Shown: positions 11,809-23,759, numbered from the stretch's first letter. The stretch: 64,000 bases of DNA from Agrocybe praecox (GCA_964017145.1 OZ024848.1:2740501-2804500), one strand, 5' to 3'. The notes: a model not told the origin generated them from the letters alone. Made by a program: numbers and translations.

Positions 11809-14800
11809 AGCCAGAGGGAAAGAGTTACAACTAGTAAGCTGGCCCACTTGATTATCGTATATGCGCGAATAGAAATGTAACAATGGTACTTTTGTCTATA
11901 GGTCGACGGAAAAGAGGCTGTTAGCGTTACAGGGGAGACCAGCACTGATTTACGATTGTTGGAAATGAGCGCCCTTATTATCTGCACACCCACTCAGGTA
12001 CGTTTTACACGAGCCTACTCGAAACTCTTTTCTGATGATTTCATAGTAGCATATGATTTCGCGAAGATGGCGCCAGCGCATGTCTGTCCAAAATCTTGGA
12101 TTGTTCATTGCTCACGAAATCCAAATGGTCGGAGGAGAGGTTGGTCCCACTTATGAGGTCGTGATTTCACGAACGCGTTACCTCGAGCGTCAAACAAGAA
12201 ATAAGACTCGCATTGTCACATGCGGTGTTTCCTTAGCCAACGTGGAGGACCTTGGTAAATGGATGGGTGCATCAGAACATACCATTTCCAACTTCTCACC
12301 TAGGTAAGCTTATGTTCGAAAATGTCAGTGTGCGACATGATACTTATACTTTTTCCAGTGCCCATCCTTTGTATATGGCCATCCATATTCAATCCTTCAT
12401 GATCAATCATTTCCCTTCACCTTTGTCTCATCTCGCCGACAGTGTCGAGTGACTGTGGGCGACATTTCAACGCATTGTTCGGCGGACGACCAACCCGATC
12501 TTTTTATGAGCGTTGAACCGGAAGACCTTCAACGTCATCTTGACCACATTCGCGAAGCAAGACAAGCGAATTGTTCAAAGACTCTTCGAATCTGGAGCCA
12601 TTGAAGTATTGGCCGCTTCGGGGGTATTAGTTATATGGTTATCATTATGGATGTTCAATTCTACGAAGGAAAAGAGCATCGATATATCGATTACCCTGTG
12701 ATGGACGTTTTACAGATGATGGGTAAAGCTTGCCGACCTTTGGAAGATGAAAGAAGTCGACGCATCCTGATGTGTCAACAGACTCGCAAATACTTCCACA
12801 AGAAGTTCCCTCCAGAAGGTCTCCTAATATAGTCACATCTTCCAACTCATTTGCTATACGACTATTTCCTTGCAGAGATAGCCGTAAAGACGATCGAGAA
12901 CACACAAGATGCCATGGTCAATATTTTCGAATATTCATCATGTGTTTCACGCGCTGATGAATTTGTTTTTAGGATATGTTGATATGGACGCACTTTGACA
13001 AGCGAGTGCTAGAAAATCCAAATTACTACAATCTTTATAGCATGTATCGGACTATCTATCGAAACTCGTTTACACCACTCTGAACGACTTGGTCAACTCG
13101 AAATGTATTGCTATCGGTAGGTATCTTGAAAAATCCTTCTCTATGTACGTCCGGTCTAATACGTTGAATAGAGGACGAAATGGACGTTTCTCCTCTCGAT
13201 TCGGGTATGATTGCTGCACAATATTTCATGTAAGCATTATTCCGCGTCGTCATTTATTATCCTGATATTCATCCATCTTCTTCCAGACGTTACTGTTGAG
13301 GTGTATACCCTGTCACTCAAGAAACGTTCAAAGTTGAAGGGCTTGCTGGAGGTTGTTTGGTCTTCTGTGGAATTCGAAAGTAACCCAATTCGTTGACACG
13401 AAGATGCACTCCTGCGTCGCATCTATGACTGTGTACCAGTGAAACTTGACCAGGTGAACCTCGAAGCACCGCACTTCAAGATATTCTTGCTTCTGCAAGC
13501 CCATTTTTTCTCGCCTGCAACTGCAACTTCCTCTCAATCTGTCAGCGGACCAAGTTCTTGTCCTCGCAAAGGTTCTGGATATTCTGTCAACGTGTGTTGA
13601 CGCCATGTCGTCGAACGCTTGGTTAAAAGCATTTGGTGCCATGGATTTGTCGCAGATGTGTGTGTGTGTGTGTGCAAGCAATGTGGGAAACAGATTGTCC
13701 ATTAAAATAAATTCTTCATTTCGAATCCGATGTACGTCTTTTTTTGTGTGACGTTTCCGCGTAGTGTTCACCGAAGCTTTTCATTAGGTTATAAAACGGT
13801 GCAAAGATGTCGGCGGTACGATGTTATGGAAATGGAAGACAAACAGCGCAATGAATTGCCCCAAACGACTCCAGTTCAAATGTAAGTCTTCTTTTGACAG
13901 CGACAAGGTTCGGAACGCTGAAAAATTCTACAGGCGCGACGTTATCACCTTCGTCAATTCGTATCCTACTCTGGAAGTTACTCATGAGTTAGTAAAAGGC
14001 GAGTATACTGCCGGGTCATCTATCTTATTTGAAGGTGGCTCTGGCACGTGAGGCCGATGATGATGACCAGAAACGACCAAGCTGTCGTTACGCCATTCTT
14101 TCTACCCTTCAGGAAAACTGGCGAAATCGTGGCTCGTCATAGACGATGCTGCAAGTCACCAACTACTTGTAATCAAAAGGGTGACTGTCACAAAGAGTCT
14201 GTCTGTCAAGCTCGAGTTTTCTCTCCCCAAGGGCACTCATTCACTGAAACTGTGCTACGAGAAAGTTCTTGACCAGGCTGGAAAGAATCAAACCCTTCTT
14301 TTCGTGCATTTGCGCAAAGAAACCTCCGAGACCTCAAGGACATGGCCATTGAGAAGGAGACCACCACCCAATTCCTTCCTTTTGTGTTCGTTATCCATCA
14401 CGCTGGTATGACCCGCGAAGACTGTGCCATCGTCGAGGAAATGTTCGCGGATGGATTTGTTTAAGCTCTTGTCAGCACTGCCACACTTGCTTGGGATGTT
14501 AACCTTCCCGCCCATACCGTCATCATCAAAGTCTTCAAATCCTTGGAGGTGCTGGTCGACCTCAACACGAGACTTATGATGAAGGCATCAGTGTCGAAAC
14601 TGGCTGACAATGTGAATACTAAGATCGTGGCTGGTACTGTCATGAATCGTGATGAAGCAGTGCGATGGCTAGGCTACACTTATCTGTGGGTTCAATTTTA
14701 CTTCGACTTTGCGCTGTTGCCACACCAGATACTCAACATTTTTGATTCTAGGTACGTCCGTATGAAGTCTCTAGCGCTGTACGGGGTCGGTGCAGATTAT

Positions 14801-15117
14801 CAAGATGATGAAGTCTCATCCAGAAGAGAGCCGACATTGCTCATCCGATGCTATTTGAGAAGTGCCAAGTCATCAAATATGAAAGGTCCTCTGGTCGTTT
14901 CACGAGCATGGAATTTTTTCGCATTACTATGTCACCTATAATCTGATGATGGTGTACAACCAGCATCTGAGGCCAACAGTGTCAACAATAGAACTCTTCC
15001 GAGTATTCGCGCTTTCTAACGAATCCAAACTTCTTCCTGTGCGTTTCGTCGTCTTTTTTCATAACCATTTATTCACTGACGCCTCTTTCTGCGACTTTTT
15101 AGGTCAGGCAAGAAACC
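11809..15117 (+). pseudogene. Permuted, broken fragment of the spliceosomal helicase Brr2
   Basis: Brr2 is the U5 snRNP helicase that unwinds U4/U6. It has two helicase-Sec63 cassettes. The order here is abnormal. First comes cassette 2: VTGETSTDLRLLEMS near 11925, SRRWRQRMSVQNLGLFIAHE near 12060, GGEVGPTYEVVISRTRY, YPVMDVLQMMGKACRP near 12700. Then comes its Sec63 part to LEFSLPKGTHSLKL near 14250. This is followed directly by the middle of cassette 1: CYEKVLDQAGKNQ, VFVIHHAGMTRED near 14390, LGYTYLWV, ALYGVGADYQDDE near 14780. Introns are retained, so it is not a processed copy. Damage includes TAG for the Trp of the CTP-Q-W segment (12047-12049), TAG at 12830-12832, TAA at 14462-14464, frameshifts and internal deletions around 12430-12640, and DE-x-x changed to HEIQ. 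It stops at the assembly gap. Confidence 0.85.
13655..13674. repeat. TG dinucleotide microsatellite
   Basis: A short run of TG repeats inside the Brr2 pseudogene. The same run, as CA, is present in the inverted copy near 26042-26062. Confidence 0.7.
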
Positions 15118-15317
15118 NNNNNNNNNNNNNNNNNNNNNNNNNNNNNNNNNNNNNNNNNNNNNNNNNNNNNNNNNNNNNNNNNNNNNNNNNNNNNNNNNNN
15201 NNNNNNNNNNNNNNNNNNNNNNNNNNNNNNNNNNNNNNNNNNNNNNNNNNNNNNNNNNNNNNNNNNNNNNNNNNNNNNNNNNNNNNNNNNNNNNNNNNNN
15301 NNNNNNNNNNNNNNNNN
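15118..15317. other. Assembly gap (200 N)
   Basis: Exactly 200 undetermined bases. The Brr2 pseudogene enters it from the left, at a point where the inverted copy continues with [17 protein letters not shown] coding sequence. Unrelated repeat DNA leaves it on the right, so the true join is unknown. Confidence 0.99.
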
Positions 15318-15430
15318 CCGTGGGGACAAATGGGTAGGGACAAGCGAGCGGGTAAGGAGAAAGCGAGAGACAGCAGGGCAAAATATGTAGCGTAGTTGTA
15401 GCGTAGATAATTTATATGTGCGATAACATA

Positions 15431-16170
15431 CAAAATAAATAAAAAATTTCAAACAATTTCATATGTTTTGGAAAATATTTACCAAAATGGAAATTACTAC
15501 CAGATATGGAAGGGCTACCCAAAAACAAAAGCGGAGGAAGTCGCTTTTTTATATATCTAATCTAATCTATACCTGATATATATGTAGAGTAAATACAATA
15601 TGTACGAAAAATGATCATATCATAATTAAAAAATAGTGCAACGCCCGAAATTGTAAAAATGAGCTATAAATAACACGTCATCCGATTTTATGTTTTGCAA
15701 TCCATCCCCTCCCGTCCTTTTTTGATGGCGCAAAGCGCCCCCAAAAATCAAAACATATCCCTACATTATATCTACGCTTTTTTAGCGCCCCGAACGATGC
15801 CCAACGAAGCGCAGAAGCCTAATTACAGCTTCGGGCATTTCGGGGACACTGTTTCCTGTGTCCGTCTATAAATAACACGTCATCCACTTTTATGTTTTCC
15901 AATCCATCCCGTCCCATCCCTTTTTAGGTGCGCAAATGGCATCAAAAAATCATAAAATATATATAGAACACATATCTGACATATCACAACAAAAAACATA
16001 ACCACTACGCCTGCAGAGACTAATTACTGTCCGAAACCGTCAAAAACAGCATTATTTATTAATATTTGACAACACCAACTGCTCTCTGCCTACGGCACAC
16101 CTGGTACATATTGGTAGGTTAGGCAACTGCCCATATGGATGTATCAGGCCCTTGGGCAACTGCCAGGGTT
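15431..16170. repeat. Dispersed direct repeat, copy 1 (~740 bp)
   Basis: This stretch matches 17805-18545 in the same orientation. Shared landmarks include AACACGTCATCC, TTTTATGTTTTCCAATCCATC, TTATATCTACGCTTTTTTAG and CGGGGACACTGTTTCCTG. Inside each copy the CTATAAATAACACGTCATCC phrase occurs twice about 200 bases apart, so the unit has its own internal duplication. A diverged third relative lies near 20220-20660. There is no coding sequence. Confidence 0.85.
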
Positions 16171-16199
16171 TGATACATGAATGTAGCGTCTAAGGCTGA

Positions 16200-16455
16200 T
16201 CGCAGTCGTCGTGTTCGTCACGGTCGTCGTGTTCGTCGCGGTCGTCGTGTTCGTCGCGGTCGTGGTCCAACGCTCACTCCCTTTTGAAGAGGGGAGGGGG
16301 AGGGCGTCGTCGACGGTAGTGGTGATGGGCGGTGATAAGGAAGAAATGAACGTGCGTTGGTTCATTTCTGTCCAAATCCGGCCTTTCCCACGCCGGCCCG
16401 GTCCATAACCGCCTCGAGGTCATCGTCGAGCACGACGATGGCGAGGCCAAATAGT
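16200..16455 (-). repeat. Inner inverted repeat, left arm, with coding-like sequence
   Basis: Reverse complemented, this arm aligns to 17105-17330. Both contain ATCGTCGTGCTC, then GACCGGGCCGGCGTGGGAA, then GGATTTGG, and CCCTCCCC or CCCCTCCCC further on. Both arms encode similar peptides: VVLDDDLEAVMDRAGVGKAG here and VVLNNELDPVIDRAGVGIAG in the other arm. That suggests a real but broken coding source or a shared functional DNA end; no family is recognised. Confidence 0.6.
16206..16266. repeat. 18 bp GC-rich minisatellite, about 3.3 units
   Basis: The unit GTCGTCGTGTTCGTCGCG repeats three times with one substitution, plus a partial unit. On the reverse strand it would encode a Thr-Asn-Thr-Thr-rich run. 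It sits at the edge of the inverted repeat described next. Confidence 0.85.
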
Positions 16456-17104
16456 AGTATTAAATAGCTATAAAATAAAATAAAATAAAATGAAGTGATT
16501 AGGAACCAAATAATGCGAGAAAAATGCTCAGTTACATATGTTTTCCATAAAAAAACAGTAAAAAACATAATTTATATAGCGAGCGAGGTGATTTCGTGGC
16601 GACAAAGGAAAGAAATACTTTGTATTCTCCATGAAAACTTTGCAATTTTATTTAAATTAAGACACTATATAGTATATCTAGTCTATCTATGGGGAAATAT
16701 CAAAAAAACAGACCACCAGAGAATGTTATGAGGTTGCTATTCATTATAACATGAAAAATGCATTGAGTTGAAAGGCCAGTACATGTACTCTTCATATACA
16801 TTAGCATTAAAAATATAACTACTCATGTATATTTGGCTTATGCCCTAAATTTATTATCATTAGTACTCTTAATGTAGTATACAACCAATATATATCTTTA
16901 ACTATGAGATATCTATGGTGCTATAAGTGTAGGAACATATTATTCTGTGTAGAGATCGCACGAAATCACCATGCGCGACGTATAAAACATATGTACCTAT
17001 GTATTTGATCGTAAAGTCTTAAATTCTTCTTTTTTCTTTGGTTCTAAATATTTTAAATATCATTAACAATTTTCTAACTAATTACATTTACTCAAAATAC
17101 CTAT

Positions 17105-17330
17105 ATTCCGCCTCCATCGTCGTGCTCAACAACGAGCTCGATCCGGTTATAGACCGGGCCGGCGTGGGAATTGCCGGATTTGGCAAAAATCAACCATCAC
17201 AATGGTTGATTTCTGCTTTATCACCCACCACCGCCATCGGCTTCGACCTACCAGACAGCCCCTCCCCTTTCGATAGGGATGTGGGCTATACTTACCACCA
17301 CCACTGCCGAGGACGATGAGTGGGCCAAGA
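17105..17330 (+). repeat. Inner inverted repeat, right arm
   Basis: This is the partner of 16200-16455. The strongest match is GACCGGGCCGGCGTGGGAA at 17154-17172. The region between the arms (16460-17100) is AT-rich and has no gene. Confidence 0.6.
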
Positions 17331-17334
17331 ACGA

Positions 17335-17700
17335 GGGCTGCCTCGACGACGACAACTGCCACATCGACGACGACCGCGACGAACACGACGACTGCGATGA
17401 CCCCATGGCAACGACGGCTTGCCCCAGGGCGACGACTGCCACGAGCACGACGTTTAGGGCGTGCACGTTGGCTGAGTCGTGCACGATGGCTGGGCCGAGG
17501 ATGACCACGGCTGCGACGACTACGACAACCAAGTCGTGCACGATGCCTACCTAGGTCGCGCACGATGGGTGGGGCATGCAGGCTGGGTGGGACGTGCAGG
17601 CTGGGTAGGGCGTGCACAATCGGTAAGGTGTGCACGATGGCTGGGCCAAGGACAACGACACCTGCGATGACCCGAGCACGAGCACGATGACGACCAGCAC
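17335..17700. repeat. GC-rich low-complexity and minisatellite tract
   Basis: CGACGAC/CACGACG-type triplet-rich DNA is followed, near 17560-17645, by units of about 18-20 bases built on GTGCAGGCTGGGTGGGAC and GTGCACGATGGCTGGGCC. Long open frames on both strands here come from composition, not from a gene. Confidence 0.6.
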
Positions 17701-17804
17701 GCAAAAAAGATGGCTCTTTTTGTGTGCTTCCCCCTCATTCCTTCCCCTTCCTCTGTCGAATTGTAAATACCTATTTGTAAAAAAATTAGTACAAAAAATA
17801 TATG

Positions 17805-18545
17805 ATTTTTTAAAAAAAAAAACATTATATGTTGTATAAAGAATGTTTGAAAATAGTAGTAATTTCCGAATAGGGAACTGCCGCTTAAAACAAAAGTAGA
17901 CAGTTCGCTTTTATTGATATCTAATCTAATCTAAGGGCTAGAACATTTGTATGTGAAATAAATATAGGACAAAAATGATTATATTATATTCAAAAATAGC
18001 GCAACGCCCGAAACTGTTGAAATAAGCTAAAAATAACACGTCATCCGGTTTTATGTTTTCCAATCCATCCCATACCGTCCTCTTTTGATAGCGCAAAGCA
18101 CCCCCAAAAATCAAAACATATTCCTACATTATATCTACGCTTTTTTAGCGCCCCAAATGATGCCCAACGAAGCGCAGGAGCCCAATTACAGCTTCGGGCA
18201 CTTCGGGGACACTGTTTCCTGCATCCGTCTATAAATAACACGTCATCCACTTTTATGTTTTCCAATCCATCCCGTCCCATCCCTTTTTAGGTGCGCAAAG
18301 GGCATCAAAAAAACATAATATATATATAGAACATATATCTGACATATCGCAACAAAAAAACATAACCACTACGCCTGCAGAGATCAATTACTGTCCGAAA
18401 ACAAAAAAAACAGCAGTGTTTATCAATGTTTGGCAAGGCCAACTGCTCTCCGCCTATGGCACACTTGGGGCATATTGCCGGTGTGGGCAACTGCCCTGTA
18501 TGATGTATCACCAAAAGGCCAAATTGCCAGGATTGATACATCAGG
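17805..18545. repeat. Dispersed direct repeat, copy 2
   Basis: Second copy of the 15431-16170 unit, with roughly 90% identity by eye. It ends close to the start of the gene at 18652. Copies 1 and 2 bracket the inverted repeat and minisatellites. Confidence 0.85.
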
Positions 18546-18651
18546 TTGCCTGCAAAGGGTGTATGTGTGCCCAAATATCTTCTTATTTCAGAGTTTCTTA
18601 TTTATGTTTCTCTTCAGTGTTCACTCCGGCACAACTCTAGGAGACGTTAAA

Positions 18652-19995
18652 ATGACTTTCGGGAAGGTTGAGCGCGTACGATACAAAAAATGTATCATTC
18701 CCACTTATGGGTCCTTCTTACAGCTCTGCTATAGTAAGTTCTATACCATATTTTTCAAGTAGCAACTCTTTCTCATTCCTCAATCAGCGCCCGACGAATG
18801 TAAATCACGTGCACTTCCTCGAGAGGAAGGTTTTGACCCCATGATTGCAATGGATTCGGCTGAAGAGGAAGGAGTATTCATTGATACCTATGAGTCCCTC
18901 TCCGCAAATAGATCGCGTTCCCATACCCCAAACTTATCCGAAAACTGCTGATCGGCTTCTTCATCGACATCGACATCCATAGAGGCTCCCGATCCTTCAA
19001 ATGGGCCGTCGTTGAACTCGAGCATTGAACCAAACGCGAACATCGACCCGCCTCCAACTCTGCAGGCAACAAATGCCGTCCCTATCGTGCACCCATCCAC
19101 CATCTTCCGCAAGGACAGCGAGAACACACAAGCGGACACGGTTGCTGTAGCATACCGCTGCTCTAGTTTGCCTCCTATTGGCGTGAGCCCTCCACCGTCA
19201 CCACGATCGCCCTCGCATCCTCTTACACCACCAGTCCCAGTCACTCAATTAGATCCACCTACGACTTCTCCAAGAAAACGCAAACTCAGTAATATAAACC
19301 CTACGGTTCAATTTTCGACAAGCAAACGTCAGAGAAGTGACGACAAGAACAGTAGCCCAAATGCTGCTATGACTTCTTGTGCTGAAGCACCCGCGTCGGT
19401 TACCACTCCAGTCACCTTGCCAACTTCGCCCACTAAGCTATTTTTGTCACCGGTCCCCTCGCCCGACTCATCGGAAACACTCGGAAACACATCGAAATCA
19501 AGAGCTACAGCACCAGAGTGGTTCCAATCGGCAACATTGATGCTACTCGAAAAGGATCTTGGCAACGACTGGAAAGCTCTCGTAGACCTATGGGCTACGT
19601 TTGAACTGAAGAACCATTACCAAGAGGTCTCCAGACTCAAGGCGCAGCATCGCCCTACCATCCTCAAGGACTGGATTCAGCGTGTGCGACCCAGTCCTTC
19701 TTCGTGGACACCAGACATTTCGAATATCAAGAAGTACGAGCAGGACTTCATCAAATGGTGGCGTGGGCTCCAACCACAGTGGCGGCTCACGGAGACGGGA
19801 GATTTCATCCAATGCAACGGCGACTGGGAACTCTTGAAAAAACCCGGTCCCAACGGTCTCCTCACCGCCTTGGCAGGGTTATTATTCTGGGGACTGATTG
19901 TTCACAAAAAGAAAGGTGCAGGCTCGAAAAGCTGGAACAGTATAGTAAAAGACTTCATCTTCGTTATGCAGAATCTCGTGCAAGTTTCACCGTGA
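18652..19995 (+). CDS. Lineage-specific protein, two exons, one in-frame TGA
   Basis: The best model is exon 1 at 18652-18733, an intron GTAAGT...CAATCAG, and exon 2 at 18788-19995. It would encode about 429 residues except for a TGA at 18949-18951. Frame and composition continue smoothly across it, from SENC to a Ser-rich run. After a Pro/Ser/Thr-rich, low-complexity half with a PRKRKLS basic patch comes a compact C-terminal half: PEWFQSATLMLLEKDLGNDW, LKDWIQRVRPSP, FIKWWRGLQPQWR and GPNGLLTALAGLLFWGL. From memory this C-terminal pattern occurs in multi-copy uncharacterised proteins of mushrooms; its function is unknown. The TGA may be a single recent nonsense change (for example from CGA). 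Repeats surround the gene on both sides. Confidence 0.6.
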
Positions 19996-20140
19996 TCTTT
20001 ATGTTTATATTTTATTTCCATACTGGTACTATTCTGCTAATGATCAATATTCTACCTTTTGCTTGCTTGTTTTGTGTCTTATCGCTACTGTAGTCGCAAC
20101 TTTAATGGGAATTATTTGCTCGATAGTTTCTCTTATTATC

Positions 20141-20209
20141 AAAAAAACATATCACAATCAGAAAAACATATGAAAGTCAGAAAAACATATGACAGTCAGG
20201 AAAACATAT
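20141..20209. repeat. 18 bp tandem repeat, about 4 units
   Basis: The phrase CAGAAAAACATATGAAAGT repeats with small changes. It lies between the gene at 18652-19995 and the third, diverged copy of the dispersed repeat. Confidence 0.7.
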
Positions 20210-20219
20210 CGCGAAGAAC

Positions 20220-20660
20220 AAAAATAGACGAGGCATGATATATTTAGGGTGATTGAGATAAGATAAAATAGGGCTTACATCTAATCTGAAAGGTTTCGGG
20301 CTAAAGTCCAAAAATAGTGCTCACCCCGAAAATTCTTGAATGTCATCCGGAATTGTTTTTTGCAATCCATCCATCCCTGCCGACTTTTGTCTGTGCAAAC
20401 ATGACACATATGTTGTAAAATATATTTAGAATGAGATTCTCTTTTGTGGTGCTTCCAAGGTGCTTCAAACACCACCGAAATTGAAAACATTCGAAAATAT
20501 ATGTTTTCGAAGCCAAAAATGGTGTTGTTTGGTTATGCTTGTCTACAGGCTGGCTCTATGACTTGCCAGGCCTGGTAGGCGCCATCCTGGATGTATACCC
20601 AATACTTGGCAACTACCAAGTATTGATATATACATAGGACTGATACAGGTGGGGGTTTAG
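20220..20660. repeat. Dispersed repeat, diverged third copy
   Basis: Landmarks of the 15431/17805 repeat recur in the same order but weakly: ATCTAATCT, GTCATCCGG, TTTTGCAATCCATCC, then a Cys-Gly-rich GGCAACTACC/GATATATACAT end. It indicates an older insertion of the same family. Confidence 0.5.
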
Positions 20661-20750
20661 ACGACCCATAATGATAACAAACCTAAATATATACACATGA
20701 GAAGGATATATGTCACCAGAATATGGAACCATGGTCCATGGGGTGCCCAC

Positions 20751-21375
20751 AGTGTTTTACACTAAACTCTGCCGCAATCATTCAGGGTTTATTGTGTATG
20801 TGAATGTTTATACACATAGGGCCATACCATTTTTGCAAATTGTTTTATATATGTTGTCATTACAGACCGTGATCTGTGCCAAACAGTATATTTATTATCT
20901 GCCCAGTGTTTTACGCTAAACTCTGCTGCAATCATTCAGGGTTTATTGTGTATGTGAATGTTTATACGCATAGGGCCATACCATTTTTGCAAATTGTTTT
21001 ATATGCATTGTCATTACAGACCATGATCTGTGCCAAACAGTATATTTATTATCTGCCCAGTGTTTTACACTAAACTCTGCTGCAATCATTCAGGGTTTAT
21101 TGTGTATGTGAATGTTCATACGCATAGGGCCATACCATTATTGCAAATTGTTTTATATATGTTGTTATTACAGACCATGATCTGTGCCAAACAGTATATT
21201 TATTATCTGCCCACAGTGTTTTATGCTAAACTCTGCCACAATTGTCCAGGGTTTATTGTGCATGCGAGCATTTTAATTTTATAGGCATAGGGACATACCA
21301 TTTTCTCAAATTGTTTCTATATATGTCGTTACACAAATCGTAATCCTGGGCCAAACAATGTATTTATCCTCTCCA
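20751..21375. repeat. 154 bp tandem array, four units
   Basis: Units start with AGTGTTTTA at 20751, 20905, 21059 and 21215, giving spacings of 154, 154 and 156 bases. Shared phrases are ATTCAGGGTTTATTGTG, CATAGGGCCATACCATT and CTGTGCCAAACAGTATATTT. The fourth unit is the most diverged. The open frames in it are repeats of each other and are not taken as a gene. Confidence 0.9.
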
Positions 21376-23240
21376 TTGTGATATGCTCACACTTGCATGG
21401 AATAATTACACAGTTATTCATTAGTCTTAAAATTGTATCACAATTATTATATTTTATCTTATTTTAAAATTTAGTTTGTATATTGCTCTTGAAGAGCAGA
21501 ATCCAAACGACAATACCAACTTACTGGAGTTTATGCATTCTTTTTTATAATTTTCAACAAGCTTAAAGAACCTTTGAGTTCTGTTTAATTTCCGTCTCTC
21601 TGATTAGTAATAAGATTACGGTTCAAATATGGTTTAAGCAAGGGGTTCCAACCAGTAGATTTTATGAAACACTCATTAGATCGTTAATCATCTCACACGA
21701 TACTTCCTTCCTGCTAAATTTGCGCTACTGTTAAGTTGGGATCCTTCCGTCTAACGCAATACAAAAAATAGATCTGTCTTTATTTTGAGCCAAAAGAAAA
21801 AACTATCACGTTCATAATTATTACAGATTTATTATTATAATATATTGCTATCACGATAGCGCTCCCATATTTTATCATATTTATATAATTTGAAATAAAC
21901 GGCCAAGTTTAACCAGAGCTAGGAGTCCAGGTACCGCCCGCAGGGCCATTCTCAGGTTATAATTTAGATGAGCTTTTCGACGATGACTGATTACTATATA
22001 TGTATATAATTTCTCAAAATAGAAATATTCTCACGCATACACATAAGCCAGGCTGTCTTTCTGGCTTTTGGCCTGGCCTGCTATTTACACAAGCCAGAGC
22101 CAGCTCAGGCCAAGCCAGGGCCGGCACATCACCAATCTATTGTAGGAGCGCCTACCTACTACAATTGCCATCTCGCAGCTTCTCGCTCACTAAAACCAAG
22201 TACGACTATACAGAATTTTAATTGCGTGAAAATCATGATTTGCCAGATTCCAATACAAAAGTCTTACCCGCACTTTATGAAATATCATACTTTATGTCAG
22301 CCCTTTTCGAGTTGAATGGATCTCCTCTATTCACAGTAAAAGCTAACATGGCTGTAACGCAACACTAAAGTAAAAAAAAACTCTCTGCTACTGTGCTACC
22401 AAGACGTATCTCCGCCCAAATTAAGGTCTTGTACCCGCCAGCTATGCATGGCCCATACCACTCAAGTTGAAAACCAAGAATAAAGCAACCAGAAATACAC
22501 CTCAAAGTAAGCTGTAAGTAGTTTTCCAGGCTATGAAACGTTCGATGAGGGCTTCTGCGGGCTTCAAGTCCGGAAGTTCGATGTTCTTAGTCATGCCTTG
22601 TTTAGTGGGTACTTGAGTCAATTAAGAGGTAGTGTTTTGAGGTCGAGGAGATAGTTGGAGGATAGGTGACGCATAGATTGTCGTGGTGTGCCCTAGGAGG
22701 GATGCGACATAATCATCGCATCTCAGTTGCGATGATTGTGTTCTTGCAACACGCGGTAAAGGTAAAGGTCTGCCCAGGTTTTCCTCCCTCGCTCCTCTAT
22801 CGTTGAAATGAGGTTTGACTTGTGTGCGACTTACAGATAACCCGCGATATCAGTATCGTGTAGCGGCTGCCAAATTGGCGAGAATATGGTTGATGTGTTC
22901 AGGTGCGCGAGGGAGTTTGATAGTGCTGGTGCATCTACGTGGGCTTGGGCTACGAGGTAGGACCGCCATTTTCGTCGTCATCCACCTATATCAACACAAA
23001 TGTTTATCAGCAAGAAGGATAGACGAAGAAACACAAATAAGAAATACAAATGGAACTAACCATGGAAGATATGCATATTTGCACAATTCGCTATTGTCTC
23101 AAGCGAACTTACCAATGTTCGTACTGTGTCCAATTTGTTGGCTATAATTGACCAATTCTCCTTACAGGACCACTCGATTCGACTGCCGTCGCTCGCTGCA
23201 ATGAATTGAGGCCCTCTCGAAAGTCGTGGGTACGGTGGTA
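21376..23240. other. Intergenic, AT-rich, nothing recognised
   Basis: A GGCCTGGCC/AGCCAGAGCC-rich patch at about 22050-22125 resembles a decayed transposon end. No exon or RNA gene is supported. Confidence 0.35.
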
Positions 23241-23759
23241 GTTAATAAAGAACCATCGATACGGTAAGCACAGAATTCACGACAACCATTCTCGCATCAC
23301 GAGGTCCATCGTTCGGGTTACAATATATCATTGTGTTTTTCAACCCATTGTCGTCGCTGGGTTGCGGTTTCTTCGTGGATTGCACCCGTTCGGACTGTGT
23401 AGGGAGCTGAAGGGGAGTTTTGCAGTCAGAAGAGAGCTTGAGGACTGAGAGTGAGCCAGTAAGGACAAGGAGACAACGCCGGATCCCGACGACCTTGCAT
23501 ATGCGTTCACTGATCATTGTCGACGAATGTAGATGCTGGCCGACGTGGTTGGATGCCCTGATGGGGCTGACGAACGACCTGGGCGTCCATCCTAAGGTAA
23601 TGATATGGAAAGCGTGCAGAAAAGATCTATGAAACGACGTTAGTTTGCATGTAAATACTGTTGCCGAACGCAGAAAAATACATACCTCTATAGCATTATA
23701 CTTTTGCAAATGAGTAAATACTGAACCGGTAACTGGAGGGTTTTCATCGTCGACTAGGT

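Noticed and set aside
16206..16266. CRISPR-like array
   Set aside because: The 18 bp units are directly adjacent without unique spacers, in a eukaryotic genome; this is a minisatellite.
17335..17700. Long open frames on both strands in the GC-rich tract
   Set aside because: They arise from triplet-rich, repetitive DNA lacking stop codons, and several frames are open at once.
15431..18545. Reading the two ~740 bp direct repeats as LTRs of a retrotransposon
   Set aside because: The interior has no gag, protease, reverse transcriptase or integrase sequence, a third copy lies outside, and the interior is an inverted repeat. Kept as dispersed repeats.
20710..21284. Repeated open frames in the 154 bp array
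   Set aside because: The same translated segment recurs because the DNA repeats; there is no start or splice context.
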